DNA of 64,000 nt, from NCBI RefSeq assembly GCF_022829605.1, contig NZ_JAKSYD010000039.1, forward strand, positions 1-64,000. Reading direction: 5' to 3'. The notes under the pieces were generated by a model. The model was not told the origin of the DNA, made no database searches, and worked only from the letters and a program-made list of their open reading frames with translations. This DNA comes from Methylobacterium sp. E-065. GTDB lineage: Bacteria > Pseudomonadota > Alphaproteobacteria > Rhizobiales > Beijerinckiaceae. The translations under genes were made by a program, and so were the position numbers. Of this stretch, positions 18,057-27,329 are shown piece by piece (position 1 is the stretch's first letter; every line of letters begins with the position of its first letter).

Positions 18057-18854
18057 TCACGCCCGAGAGCGGTGCCGGGCGCGCCGGCTCAGGGTCATGC
18101 TGACCAGGGCGAAGGCGGCCAGCATCACGAGCCCCGCCACCATCTTGGGCGTCACGAGGTCCCGCAGGGTCAGGGACCGGTCACAGTCGGTTGCGGCGGT
18201 GGCCAGGCAGGCTGTCCGGGCAGCCTCATGGGCGGCGACGACATCCTCGATCCCCGCCCCCGTGGTGGCGTAGACGAAGACGCCCGGCAGCAGACCCAGG
18301 AAGGTCGCCAGCACGAAGACCCGCATCTTAACCCCGAAGGCGGCCGGTGCGAGGTTGGTCACCCAGAACGGGAACAGCGGCAGCAACCGCAGGACCGCGA
18401 TGTAACCGAAGGCATCACGGCGAAAACCCTCGGCAAGGCCCGCGAGGCGGGTCCCGCCCATCCGGCGGAGCAGGTCGGCGCCGGGGCCGCGGCCGATGGT
18501 GAACACGATTGCCGCCCCCGTGGTGGCGGCGCAGAGCGCGGTCAGCGCCCCGGGCACGATCCCGAACAGGAAGCCGCAGATCATGGTGAGGATCAGCGTG
18601 GCCGGCACCGACACCACCACGGCCCCGACATAGAGGCAGTAGGCCGAGACCAGCGCGCGGCCATAATCGGCCTCGACATAGCCCCGCAGCCACGCCCGGG
18701 AGTCGAGCAGACGGTCGAGGCTCAGGAGCTGCGCCGCGCCCGAGACGAGGACGATGGTCGAGATGCCGATCAGCAGCACGAGCGGCAGCCAGCGCCGGAC
18801 GCGCTTCCAGCGGCCCTCGCGGGGGGCCCCGGCGACGGGCAGGACCTCGCTCAC
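18057..18854 (-). CDS. TVP38/TMEM64 (VTT/DedA-like) membrane protein
   Basis: A 265-aa inner-membrane protein. A first helix lies at about 23-42. The VTT domain has VSVPATLILTMICGFLFG, a charged loop (FRRDAFGYIAVLRLLPLFPF) and GLLPGVFVYATTG, followed by a last helix near the C-terminus. Bacterial relatives are thought to flip or traffic lipids; the substrate is not shown here. The GTG start at 18854 overlaps the stop of the preceding methyltransferase gene (GTGA), so they are translationally coupled. That pairing with a phospholipid methyltransferase-like gene hints at a membrane-lipid role (inference). Confidence 0.85.
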   Translation of the reverse strand: MSEVLPVAGAPREGRWKRVRRWLPLVLLIGISTIVLVSGAAQLLSLDRLLDSRAWLRGYVEADYGRALVSAYCLYVGAVVVSVPATLILTMICGFLFGIVPGALTALCAATTGAAIVFTIGRGPGADLLRRMGGTRLAGLAEGFRRDAFGYIAVLRLLPLFPFWVTNLAPAAFGVKMRVFVLATFLGLLPGVFVYATTGAGIEDVVAAHEAARTACLATAATDCDRSLTLRDLVTPKMVAGLVMLAAFALVSMTLSRRARHRSRA

Positions 18855-19504
18855 CCGGGCTTGCGCATCCGCAGGATCTTGAAGAACCCGCCCGGGAAGG
18901 TCGGCTTCAGGCCTAGCACCTCGACGCCGTTGCGCCGGGCCCAGGCCTCGATCCGCGTCGCCTTGAAGTCTGAGGACCAGCCGATCTTGGTGCAGAGCGG
19001 CGCCACGATCTCCTCGACCCGGGCCAAGGGGCCGTCGCTCTGGCCGAAATGGTTGGCCAGCACGATGCCGCCGCCGGGCCGCACCACGCGCAGGAACTCC
19101 GACATCGCCGCCTCTGGGTCGGGCACCAGGGTGATCAGGAACTGCGCCACCACGGCGTCGAAGCTCGCATCGGCGTAGCCCAGGTGGCAGACATCCATCA
19201 CCTGCAGCCCCTTCACGTGGGCCAGATTCCGGCGCTGGACCTTCGCGCGGGCGCGCTTGAGCATGTCCTCCGAGAGGTCGACGCCGCAGACGAAGCTCGC
19301 CTTCGGATAGTAGCCGAGCGCCAGCCCGGTGCCGACGCCGGCCTCCAGGATCCGCGGGCCATGCTCGGCGGCGGCCTCCACGGCGGCGCGTGCGGCGGGC
19401 TCGGTGAGCTTGTCGTAGACCACGTCGTAGACGGGGGCCCAGCGCGCGTAGGCCTTGCGCATCAGGGCCGTGCTCGGCCCGGCCGTCTGCGGCTCGCTCA
19501 GCAT
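18851..19504 (-). CDS. pmtA: PmtA-like class I SAM methyltransferase
   Basis: A 217-aa SAM-dependent methyltransferase that resembles bacterial phosphatidylethanolamine N-methyltransferases. The start has YARWAPVYDVVYD as in PmtA. SAM motif I is ILEAGVGTGLALGYYP, motif II is CGVDLSEDML, then MDVCHLGYADASFDAVVAQF and LRVVRPGGGIVLANHF. Expected role: three methylations of PE to phosphatidylcholine at the membrane. Alternative: a ubiquinone/menaquinone UbiE-type enzyme, less likely because of the N-terminal motif. ATG 19504 gives the family-like MLSEP start 25 bases after mnmA, so mnmA-pmtA-VTT may be one operon. Confidence 0.72.
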   Translation of the reverse strand: MLSEPQTAGPSTALMRKAYARWAPVYDVVYDKLTEPAARAAVEAAAEHGPRILEAGVGTGLALGYYPKASFVCGVDLSEDMLKRARAKVQRRNLAHVKGLQVMDVCHLGYADASFDAVVAQFLITLVPDPEAAMSEFLRVVRPGGGIVLANHFGQSDGPLARVEEIVAPLCTKIGWSSDFKATRIEAWARRNGVEVLGLKPTFPGGFFKILRMRKPG

Positions 19505-19529
19505 CGTTCGGATATTCCAGAGATTGAGA

Positions 19530-20684
19530 TCAGGCAGCCTCGCGGGGCCGGGCCGACAACGCGTCGACACGCCGGATGGTGCCGCCACCGAGCACCCGGG
19601 CGCGGGGACCGTCATCCGCGTAGATCGCGCAGGCCTGGCCCGGCGACACACCGTCCTCGGGCTCGCTCAGCACTACCTCGGCGGTGCCGTCCGGCCCGAC
19701 CGTGAGGGTCGCCGGGCGCGGCGGCCGGGTCGAGCGCACGCGCACCGCCACAGGGAGGTCGCGCACGGCTTCGGCCGGCCCCTCGCCGAGCCAGTTCAGC
19801 TCCGAGAGGCGGATGCGGGTGGTGGCAAGCGCAGTCCGGGGCCCGACGACCACCCGGGCGGTATCCGGCTCCAGCCGCACCACATAGAGCGGCTCGGCCC
19901 CTGAAAGGCCGAGGCCACGGCGCTGGCCGACCGTATAGTGCACGATGCCCTCGTGGCGGCCGAGGACGTGGCCTGCGAGGTCGACGATCTCGCCGGGCCG
20001 CGCCGCGTCGGGGCGCAGGCGGGCGATCACGTCGCTGTAGCGGCCCTGCGGCACGAAGCAGATATCCTGGCTGTCGGGCTTCTCGGCCAGAGACAGGCCG
20101 AGGTCCTTCGCCAGGGCCCGGGTCGCGGTCTTCTCCATCTCGCCCAGCGGGAAGCGCAGGAAGTCGAGCTGCTCGGCGGTGGTCGCGTACAGGAAATAAC
20201 TCTGGTCCCGAGCGGGATCGAGGGCGCGGTGCAGCGCCCGGCCACCGCCCGCCAGCGCCCGGCTCGCCACGTAATGGCCGGTGGCCAGCGCGTCCGCGTT
20301 CAAATCCCGGGCGAGGCCCAGGAGATCGCGGAACTTCACCGTGCGATTGCACTCGACACAGGGGATCGGCGTCTCGCCCGCGAGGTAGCTTTCGGCGAAT
20401 TTCTCGATCACCGCGTCGCGGAACCGATCCTCGTAGTCGAGCACGTAATGCGGAATGCCGAGATGCTCGGCGGCCGCCCGCGCGTCGTGGATATCCTGCC
20501 CGGCGCAGCACGCGCCCTTGCGATGGCTCGCCGCGCCATGATCGTAGAGCTGAAGCGTGACGCCGACCACGTCGAAGCCCTGGCGCTTCAGGAGCCCGGC
20601 GACCACGGAGGAATCGACGCCGCCCGACATGGCGACGACGACGCGCGTCTCGTGGGGGGCTTTGGGGAGATCGAGGGCGTTCAT
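19530..20684 (-). CDS. mnmA: tRNA-specific 2-thiouridylase
   Basis: A 384-aa enzyme that makes s2U34 in Lys, Glu and Gln tRNAs. The PP-loop [10 protein letters not shown] lies near residue 20. The catalytic cysteine is C109 in PCVECNR and the second is C209 in DICFVPQG, so the full disulfide-relay pair is present. The ARDQSYFLY and TVGQRRGLG blocks and a C-terminal beta-barrel are seen. ATG 20684 is preceded directly by an in-frame GTG. Length is normal for alphaproteobacteria. Confidence 0.96.
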   Translation of the reverse strand: MNALDLPKAPHETRVVVAMSGGVDSSVVAGLLKRQGFDVVGVTLQLYDHGAASHRKGACCAGQDIHDARAAAEHLGIPHYVLDYEDRFRDAVIEKFAESYLAGETPIPCVECNRTVKFRDLLGLARDLNADALATGHYVASRALAGGGRALHRALDPARDQSYFLYATTAEQLDFLRFPLGEMEKTATRALAKDLGLSLAEKPDSQDICFVPQGRYSDVIARLRPDAARPGEIVDLAGHVLGRHEGIVHYTVGQRRGLGLSGAEPLYVVRLEPDTARVVVGPRTALATTRIRLSELNWLGEGPAEAVRDLPVAVRVRSTRPPRPATLTVGPDGTAEVVLSEPEDGVSPGQACAIYADDGPRARVLGGGTIRRVDALSARPREAA

Positions 20685-20933
20685 CACGAGGATCCGCAGC
20701 CGCCGGCCCGGAAGCTTCCCGGCTGCACGGGGCGTCTATAGCGGGACTCCGCCCGGCTTTCCAGCGCGAACGGCCCGCTTGGGTGCGGCCGCTCGGCAGA
20801 TCCTGCCGGGCAGGCGGCAGCTTCGACCTTGGTGTCGCGCACCAGTTTCTAGAAAATCTTCGCCTTATCAGTGCTTTAGCGCGGATCAACGTTGGCGCGC
20901 CCCTTGCGGCATCGCCCTCAAGAGGAGCCCGGA

Positions 20934-22556
20934 ATGGCGAGCGGTGCGACGGATCGGTTGGATGTCACCGCGTGGAACCCATCCACGCGGACGAGCTGGG
21001 AAGCGGCGGGTATCGCCGCGCGGTCCGGCACGTCCACGCAGGATCGGTTCGGCGCGGCCCTCGACGCCGCGCGAATCCGGGACGACGCCGCAGTCACGCA
21101 GGCCCGTACGGCCGGCCAGCGCGACGCCGCCGACGCGACGCGGACGCGGCAGGCGACGCAGCGCGCGGAAACCGACGCCTCCCGGACGGTTTCGGAGCGG
21201 AACCGAGACGCAGCCACGCAGGCCGAGGCCCGGGCTGCGGAGACGCGTTCTGCTGCCGCACCGCCGAGGAAAGCCGCGACCGCGGTGACGCCCGGTACGC
21301 CCGCACCGGCAGCCGCCCCACGCGCCGAGGATCCCGCTGCCGCGCCCGATCCGCACCCGGAGCCATCCGTTTCGGCGGCGCCGCGCGCACCGTCAGAGCT
21401 TGCCGAGCAGGACGCACCGGCCCCGCCGAAGGTCGCGGCGGCCGGCACGCCAGCGCAGGATCCGGTGGCCGACACGCCGGTCACCGACGCCGATACCCTC
21501 ACCCCGGCCGAACCCCAGGCACAGCCGAGCCAGGTCGATGCCCCGGCGCAAGCTGCGCCGCCCGATCCCACCGCCACGCTGCTGAGCCTGCTCGCTGCGA
21601 TGTCGGGCGGCGCGACCACCAACATCGCTACGACCAAAGGGAAGGCTCCGGCGCCGGAAACGGCCGGCGCCGATAGCATTACAGCCACGCCCCCGGCCGG
21701 CGCCGGAGTGACCCTATCGGCAACTGCCTTACCAGCGCCGACCCCCTCCCGGACGGGCACGGTCGACGCTGCGCCTGATGCGACGGTCACGGGGATTGCC
21801 GGGCCGGGTGTCGGCACGAAGGCTGCGACCGCGGGCGCGGCGCGATCCGAGCCGGTCAATCCCGGCGCCAACCCGGTCGCGACCGTTCAGACCGGCACGG
21901 GCGATCCGACGACGCCCGCGACCAGCCCCGGCGCCGACTTCCTCGCCGCGCTGGCCGATGCCGGACAGGCTGCTGGTCAGTCCGCCGCTTCCGGTGCGGC
22001 CGCCCCTGCGCCGCAGGCGGCGGGCTTGGCCAATCCAAACGGCTTACCGGCGGCACCGACGGCATCCGTCGGGTCCGCCGCGCAGGCCGTACCCGTTCAG
22101 CCGACTGCGCCCGCCCAGCCCGATCCGGCGATCCCGATCGGGCAGGTCCCGATGACCATCGGCCTGCGCTCGCTGAATGGATCGAACGCCTTCCAGATCC
22201 GGCTCGATCCGATTGAACTCGGGCGGGTCGACGTCAAGCTTGAGATCGACAAGGCCCGCGGAACGGTCACGACGCACCTTGTGGTCGATCGGCCGGAGAC
22301 CCTGGCGATGCTCCAGCGCGATGCGAACCAGCTGCAACAGGCCCTGACGCAGGCCGGCCTCGATCCATCGGCCGGCGGCTTGAACCTGTCCCTGCGCGGC
22401 GACGGCAGCGCGCAGACCGGCGGCGGCAATAACCAACAGGGCGGCTCCCCCCAGGGCGGGTCCGCCGGCTGGACCCGGGATCAGGCCGAGGCGCCGCAGG
22501 AGATCGCCCCGACGCGATGGCTGCGCGGCTACGGCGGTCTCGACATCAGGATCTAG
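20934..22556 (+). CDS. fliK: Flagellar hook-length control protein
   Basis: A 540-aa ruler/switch protein for hook length. Most of the chain (about 30-400) is low-complexity Ala/Pro/Thr-rich, as in FliK. The conserved C-terminal Flg_hook domain (about 405-500) carries MTIGLRSLN, IRLDPIELGRVDVKLE, and the LQQALTQAGL helix. ATG 20934 follows GAGGAG by six bases; an in-frame upstream ATG at 20892 has no such site. It leads straight into flgD, the usual order. Confidence 0.85.
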   Translation: MASGATDRLDVTAWNPSTRTSWEAAGIAARSGTSTQDRFGAALDAARIRDDAAVTQARTAGQRDAADATRTRQATQRAETDASRTVSERNRDAATQAEARAAETRSAAAPPRKAATAVTPGTPAPAAAPRAEDPAAAPDPHPEPSVSAAPRAPSELAEQDAPAPPKVAAAGTPAQDPVADTPVTDADTLTPAEPQAQPSQVDAPAQAAPPDPTATLLSLLAAMSGGATTNIATTKGKAPAPETAGADSITATPPAGAGVTLSATALPAPTPSRTGTVDAAPDATVTGIAGPGVGTKAATAGAARSEPVNPGANPVATVQTGTGDPTTPATSPGADFLAALADAGQAAGQSAASGAAAPAPQAAGLANPNGLPAAPTASVGSAAQAVPVQPTAPAQPDPAIPIGQVPMTIGLRSLNGSNAFQIRLDPIELGRVDVKLEIDKARGTVTTHLVVDRPETLAMLQRDANQLQQALTQAGLDPSAGGLNLSLRGDGSAQTGGGNNQQGGSPQGGSAGWTRDQAEAPQEIAPTRWLRGYGGLDIRI

Positions 22557-22630
22557 GCGCGGCGGCCCCTCGCCGAACGCCACGCAATCATCGTGCGCCC
22601 GCGCTTGGGCGCGGCACGGGAGAGACCAGC

Positions 22631-23314
22631 ATGACCAGCGGCATATCGGGCCTCGCCAGCACGGCATCGGCGACCAGCGCGGCGTCGAAGAGCGGAAACG
22701 CGACCGAGATCGCCAGCAACTTCACGCAGTTCCTGACGCTGCTCACCACGCAGCTCAAGAACCAGAACCCCCTCGACCCGATGGATACCAATCAGTTCAC
22801 GCAGCAGCTCGTGCAGTTCGCCGGCGTCGAGCAGCAGCTCAAGACCAACGACCGCCTCGACAACATCCTCACCGCCTCGCAATCAGCGAGCTCAGCCACG
22901 GCGACGAGCTACATCGGCAAGACCATAACGGCGAGCGGGGCATCCTCGCAGCTCTCGGGCGGCTCGGCCGCCTGGACGCTGACCCCGGCCCGCGCCGCCT
23001 CGAAGGCGGTGATCACGATCCTCGACTCCAAGAGCAACGTCGTGGCGACGCAGGCGACGTCGCTCGCCGCCGGAAGCCAAGCCTACACGTGGAACGGCAA
23101 AACCTCGGCCGGTCTGACCGCACCCGATGGCACCTATTCGATCAAGGTCTCGGCCACGGACGCCACCGGATCCACCGTCGCGGTCGATACCAGCCTGTCG
23201 GGGACGGTGGACGAAGTCGATCTGAGCGGGTCTTCGCCGGTTCTGCTGATCGGCTCGCAGAAAGTTCCGCTGTCGAGTGTGCAGACGATCGGGTTGTCCA
23301 CAAGTGGCGCTTAA
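22631..23314 (+). CDS. flgD: Flagellar hook assembly (hook cap) protein
   Basis: A 227-aa hook-cap protein exported through the flagellar type III apparatus. The N-terminal family block reads NFTQFLTLLTTQLKNQNPLDPMDTNQFTQQLVQFAGVEQQ (residues about 28-68; the most typical part is LKNQNPLDPMD). Next come two beta domains with FlgD Ig-like features (WTLTPARAASKAVITI and DGTYSIKVSATD). GGGAGAG lies before ATG 22631. It is 74 bases after fliK and clearly co-directional. Confidence 0.93.
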   Translation: MTSGISGLASTASATSAASKSGNATEIASNFTQFLTLLTTQLKNQNPLDPMDTNQFTQQLVQFAGVEQQLKTNDRLDNILTASQSASSATATSYIGKTITASGASSQLSGGSAAWTLTPARAASKAVITILDSKSNVVATQATSLAAGSQAYTWNGKTSAGLTAPDGTYSIKVSATDATGSTVAVDTSLSGTVDEVDLSGSSPVLLIGSQKVPLSSVQTIGLSTSGA

Positions 23315-23405
23315 CGAATCACATTCGAGCGACGCGCTTCAACATCTCTTAAGCGGGCGCAAGTACCTTGAAGCCTCGACAGGTCAGTCGAGTGTAGAGC
23401 GTATC

Positions 23406-23681
23406 ATGACCGAACTTAGCCGCCCGAGAGTCAAGTACGTGATCGGGCCAGACGGCAGTCCTTTGACCATCGCGGACCTCCCGCCCCCGAGCACCCGCCG
23501 TTGGGTGATCCGGCGCAAGGCCGAGGTGGTGGCCGCGGTGCGCGGCGGCCTCCTGAGCCTTGAGGAGGCCTGCAAGCGCTATACCCTGACCACCGAGGAA
23601 TTCCTGAGCTGGCAGTTCTCCATCGACCAGCACGGGCTCGCCGGTCTGCGGACCACGCGGATCCAGCATTACCGGCACTGA
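23406..23681 (+). CDS. sciP: CtrA inhibitor SciP (DUF1153)
   Basis: A 91-aa helix-turn-helix protein. SciP in Caulobacter binds CtrA and blocks its transcription activation after the G1-S transition. Typical blocks are seen: RPRVKYVIGPDG at the start, RRWVIRRKAEVVAAV, EEACKRYTLTTEEFLSW as the HTH, and DQHGLAGLRTTR at the end. The match to the family spans the full length. The gene lies between flgD and fliF, an informative place because flagellar genes are CtrA targets. TTAA motifs occur just upstream. Confidence 0.92.
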   Translation: MTELSRPRVKYVIGPDGSPLTIADLPPPSTRRWVIRRKAEVVAAVRGGLLSLEEACKRYTLTTEEFLSWQFSIDQHGLAGLRTTRIQHYRH

Positions 23682-23789
23682 TCCGGGCGTCTTCAGGGAT
23701 GGGCCAGTTCGCCCGAACCGACCGGTCCCGAAGTCTCGCGAAGCCGCGTCCCGACCCCGGGCGCGGCTTCGTGGCATTTAGCGAACTCT

Positions 23790-23882
23790 CCGACGACGTG
23801 GACACCGGCTCGGCGCAAGAGGGCGCGCCTCAACAAAGGCTGAGAGCAGCGCACGGTCGCAACGCGACCGGGAACGGCTCTA
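23790..23882. repeat. Dispersed intergenic repeat, copy 1
   Basis: Core GACGTGGACACCGGCTCGGC followed by GCAAGAGGGCGCG and ending in ACGGCTCTAG. It is a diverged copy of the family also at 31533, 48999 and 51319. Such GTGGATACCGGTTCGG repeats are, as I recall, widespread in Rhizobiales. Confidence 0.65.
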
Positions 23883-23915
23883 GCCACCCGCTGCGTGCAA
23901 CTGCAGGGCCGGGCA

Positions 23916-23930
23916 TTAACGCCCCGCTAA
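23916..23930 (+). promoter_or_regulatory. CtrA-like binding site upstream of fliF
   Basis: TTAA-N7-CTAA followed by CC, one base off the CtrA consensus TTAA-N7-TTAA, about 75 bases before the fliF start. Position and neighbouring sciP support a CtrA-controlled promoter. This is inference from the motif. Confidence 0.5.
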
Positions 23931-24003
23931 CCACGACCTGGGCAAATTCTGCCGGGCGAGCCGCCAGGGCCCGCCTCGCGTTCAGAGTGCAGCGAAGCCG
24001 CCC

Positions 24004-25641
24004 GTGAAGCCGGTCCTCGATCTCGTCACGAAGCTCGGACCGGCCCGCATCGCCGCCATGGCGGCGGTGACGCTGACGCTCATCGGCTTCTTCGCCTTCA
24101 TCATCCTGCGGGTCTCGCGCCCCGACATGGGCGTGCTGTTCTCCGACCTGTCCATGCAGGATTCGGCGTCCGTCGTCCGCGACCTCGATAGCCGCGGCAT
24201 CCGCTACGAGACGCGGGGCGAGGCCGGCCAGACGATCCTGGCGCCCCGGGGCGACCTCGCCAAGCTGCGCATGGACCTCGCCGGCAAGGGCCTGCCGACC
24301 CAGGCCGGCGTCGGCTACGAGATCTTCGACAAGGGCGACGCGTTCTCGTCCACCAACTTCGTGCAGAACGTGAACCACCTGCGCGCCCTGGAGGGTGAAC
24401 TCGCGCGCTCGATCCGGGCGATCGGCCGGGTCCAGGCGGCGCGCGTCCACCTCGTCCTGCCGGAGCGGCGCCTGTTCGAGCGCGACCGGGAGAACCCGAG
24501 CGCCGCCATCGTGCTGAAGCTGATGGGCGACCTCGATGCCGGACAGGTCCGGGCGATCCGCCATCTCGTCGCCTCCGCGGTGGAGGGGCTGAAGCCCGAG
24601 CGGGTCTCGATCGTCGACGAGCGCGGCCGTCTGCTGGCGGACGGGGCCCGGGATGCCGAGGCCGACGTCGCCGGCGGTTACGAGGACCGGCAGGTCGGCC
24701 TGGAGCGGCGCCTGCGCGGCCAGATCGAGGACGTGGTCGCCGGCATCGTTGGGCCGGGCCGGGCCCGGGTACAGGTCAACGCCGAACTCGACCACAACCG
24801 GACCGAGAGCCGCTCCGAGACCTTCGACCCAGAGAGCCGCGTCGTCCGCTCCGCCCAGACGCGGACCGAATCCTCGCAGACCAGCAATGCCGACGGGCAG
24901 GTCAGCGTCGGCAACGAGTTGCCCGGCGCCAACGCCACCGACAAGGCGCCGGCCCCCAAGGACGCAACCAACAAGAACGAAGAGACCACGAATTACGAGA
25001 TCTCCCGGGTGACCAAGACGGAGATCGCCGAGGGCGGCCGGATCAAGCGCCTGTCGGTGGCCGTGGTGGTCGATGGCGTCTACGCGCCCACGGCGGACGG
25101 GAAGCAGACCTACAGCCCCCGCGCGCCCGCCGAGATCGAGCGGATCACCGCCCTGGTGCGCAGCGCGGTCGGGTTCGACAAGGCCCGCGGCGACCAGATC
25201 GAGGTGGTCAATCTCCGATTCGCCGAGGCGCCGAGCCTGCCGCAATTCAGCGAGCCGACGCTGATCCAGTCGCTGCTCGCCCCCACCAAGGAGGATGTGC
25301 TGCGCATGGCCGAACTCACCGTGCTGGCGCTCCTGACCCTGATCGTCCTGCTTACCGTAGTGCGCCCGCTGCTCCGCCAGGTGCTGGCACCGGTGCCGGC
25401 CGCGCCGTTGCTCGCCGCGCCGGGGGGCATGGGCATCGCGGCCGATGCCGCGGCGGTCGCGGGCCCTGCGGGGGGAAGCATCACGATGATCGACCGGGAC
25501 AATCCCACCGCCCGGCTGATGGAGTTCGCCAAGATCAACGGCCAGGTCCAGGCCGAAACCGTCCAGCGCGTGGTCGACATGGTCCGGGCGAGCCCCGCCG
25601 AGACCGTCGAGGTGCTGCGCGGCTGGATCCAGGAAGAGTAG
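24004..25641 (+). CDS. fliF: Flagellar MS-ring protein
   Basis: A 545-aa inner-membrane ring protein that founds the basal body. The first membrane helix (about 18-38) precedes the ring-building domain (SRPDMGVLFSDL, then VQNVNHLRALEGELARSI). The VHLVLPERRLF block and a disordered periplasmic loop (about 275-325) follow. The second helix is near 435-455. The C-terminal cytosolic tail (RVVDMVRASPAETVEVLRGWIQEE) is the FliG-binding segment. Start is GTG 24004; no ATG is available at the right place. It begins the fliF-fliG-fliH-fliN set. Confidence 0.95.
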   Translation: MKPVLDLVTKLGPARIAAMAAVTLTLIGFFAFIILRVSRPDMGVLFSDLSMQDSASVVRDLDSRGIRYETRGEAGQTILAPRGDLAKLRMDLAGKGLPTQAGVGYEIFDKGDAFSSTNFVQNVNHLRALEGELARSIRAIGRVQAARVHLVLPERRLFERDRENPSAAIVLKLMGDLDAGQVRAIRHLVASAVEGLKPERVSIVDERGRLLADGARDAEADVAGGYEDRQVGLERRLRGQIEDVVAGIVGPGRARVQVNAELDHNRTESRSETFDPESRVVRSAQTRTESSQTSNADGQVSVGNELPGANATDKAPAPKDATNKNEETTNYEISRVTKTEIAEGGRIKRLSVAVVVDGVYAPTADGKQTYSPRAPAEIERITALVRSAVGFDKARGDQIEVVNLRFAEAPSLPQFSEPTLIQSLLAPTKEDVLRMAELTVLALLTLIVLLTVVRPLLRQVLAPVPAAPLLAAPGGMGIAADAAAVAGPAGGSITMIDRDNPTARLMEFAKINGQVQAETVQRVVDMVRASPAETVEVLRGWIQEE

Positions 25642-25664
25642 CGTAGGGCGACGAGGGCAGCACG

Positions 25665-26711
25665 ATGGCGGCAGGTCTGGCGAATTCCCTGGCGACGGTG
25701 GGCGGCGATTCCTTCGCGTCCATGCCCGGCCCGCAGCGCGCGGCCGCGCTCCTGCTGATGCTCGGCGAGGAGGAAGGCGCGCCGATCTGGCAGATGCTGG
25801 AGGAGGAGGAGGTCAAGAAGGTCAGCCACGCGATGGTCCAGCTCGGCACGCTGGAGGTCGCCACCGTCGACAAGCTGATCATCGAGTTCGTGACCAAGCT
25901 CGGCAACAGCGGCGGCATCTCGTCGAACTTCGAGCGGACCGAGGCGCTGCTCCTGAAGATCTTCCCGAGCGATCAGGTCTCGCTGATCATGGCGGAGATC
26001 AAGGGCGCGTCCGGCAAGCGGGTCTGGGCCTCGATCGCCCAGGTCGATCCGGAGATCCTCGCCTCGTTCCTGCGCAACGAGTACCCGCAGACCGTGGCGG
26101 TGGTGCTGTCCCGGGTGCGGGCCGACTACGCCGCCAAGGTGCTGACCATCCTGCCCGAGGATTTCGCGATCGACTGCCTCAACCGGATGCTGCGCATGGA
26201 GACGGTGCAGAAGGAGGCCCTGCGCCACATCGAGGAGACGCTGCGGGTCGAGTTCGTCTCGACGATCGCGCAGACCCAGCGCCGCGACGCGCACGAGATG
26301 ATGGCCGACGTGTTCAACGCCTTCGACCGGCAGACGGAGGGGCGCTTCCTCGCCGCGCTGGATCAGGCGAATCGCGGCTCGGCCAAGCGCATCCGCGAGC
26401 TGATGTTCACCTTCGAGGATCTGCTGAAGCTCGATCCAGGCAGCGTCCAGACCCTGATGCGCTCGATCGAGGGCGAAACGCTCTGCCGCGCGCTCAAGGG
26501 CGCCAACGAGTCGACCCGGGCCTTCTTCATGAAGCAGATGTCGACCCGCGCGGCCAAGAACCTCACGGACGAGATGGCCTCCCTCGGCCCGGTCCGCCTC
26601 AAGGAGGTGGACGAGGCGCAGACGCGGATGACCGAGATCGCCAAGGACCTGGCCGAGAAGGGCGAGATCATGATCGCCAAGAATAGCGCCGAGGAGGAGC
26701 TGGTCTATTGA
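25665..26711 (+). CDS. fliG: Flagellar motor switch protein FliG
   Basis: A 348-aa C-ring protein that couples stator and rotor. The N-terminal domain binds FliF (QRAAALLLMLGEEEGAPIW). The middle domain has FLRNEYPQTVAVVLSRV with the EHPQ-like motif read here as EYPQ. The C-terminal torque helix with charged residues is RIRELMFTFEDLLKLDP. A GAGGG site precedes ATG 25665. Its TGA overlaps the TTG start of fliH, so the two are coupled. Confidence 0.96.
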   Translation: MAAGLANSLATVGGDSFASMPGPQRAAALLLMLGEEEGAPIWQMLEEEEVKKVSHAMVQLGTLEVATVDKLIIEFVTKLGNSGGISSNFERTEALLLKIFPSDQVSLIMAEIKGASGKRVWASIAQVDPEILASFLRNEYPQTVAVVLSRVRADYAAKVLTILPEDFAIDCLNRMLRMETVQKEALRHIEETLRVEFVSTIAQTQRRDAHEMMADVFNAFDRQTEGRFLAALDQANRGSAKRIRELMFTFEDLLKLDPGSVQTLMRSIEGETLCRALKGANESTRAFFMKQMSTRAAKNLTDEMASLGPVRLKEVDEAQTRMTEIAKDLAEKGEIMIAKNSAEEELVY

Positions 26712-27319
26712 GCGCCCAGACCGCCCGGAGCGCCAAGCCGTTCCTGTTCGAAAACGACTTCCGCAGCGGGCGTCCCAGCGCCGAGGCGCAGCGCGCCGCC
26801 GAGTCCGCCGCCCGCGCCGAGGTGGACGCCCATGCCCGCGGGTTGCAGGAAGGCCGGATCCAGGCCGAGGCGCAGATCCAGGGCCGGCTCGCCGACGCCC
26901 TGAACCGGCTGGCACTGGCCGCGGCGGGCCTCATCGCCCAGGCCGACGCCCGGGATGCCGAGCGCGAGGCGCAGGCCGTCGAGGTGGCGATGCTGATCGC
27001 CCGGAAGGTCGCGGGCGACGCGCTTGACGCGGCCCCGCTCGCCGGCATCGGCGAGGCGGCACGCGCCGCCCTCCAGCACCTGCGCGGCGTGCCCCACCTC
27101 GTGGTGCGGGTCCACGACAGCCTGGTCGAGGAGGCCGAGACCCTGATGAAGCGCCTGGCGCGCGAGCGCGGCTATGAGGGCCGCCTCGTCGTGCTCGGCG
27201 ACCCCGATATGGCGGCGGGCGATGCCCGCATCGAATGGGCCGACGGCGGCATCGTGCGGGAGCGCGCCCGCATCGAGGCGGCGGTTCTGGACGCCCTCGG
27301 CCTGGCTCAGAATTCCTGA
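26708..27319 (+). CDS. fliH: Flagellar assembly protein FliH
   Basis: A 203-aa regulator of the FliI ATPase in the export gate. The N-terminal half is an Ala/Glu/Gln-rich helix (about 25-90) with GLQEGRIQAEAQIQG. The C-terminal half resembles the FliH/HrpE fold with HLVVRVHDSLVEEAE and DARIEWADGGIVRE. Sequence identity in this family is low, so the call rests on length, helical pattern and place between fliG and fliN. Start is TTG 26708 overlapping the fliG stop. Confidence 0.82.
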   Translation: MSAQTARSAKPFLFENDFRSGRPSAEAQRAAESAARAEVDAHARGLQEGRIQAEAQIQGRLADALNRLALAAAGLIAQADARDAEREAQAVEVAMLIARKVAGDALDAAPLAGIGEAARAALQHLRGVPHLVVRVHDSLVEEAETLMKRLARERGYEGRLVVLGDPDMAAGDARIEWADGGIVRERARIEAAVLDALGLAQNS

Positions 27320-27329
27320 AGGAAGCCCG

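Larger units (their letters stand above)
23682..24003. other. sciP-fliF gap with dispersed repeat and CtrA-like box
   Basis: A 322-base space. It holds one copy of the dispersed repeat (about 23790-23882) and, after it, a CtrA-like site at 23916-23930. The likely fliF promoter is therefore between 23890 and 24003. No small gene is supported. Confidence 0.55.
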
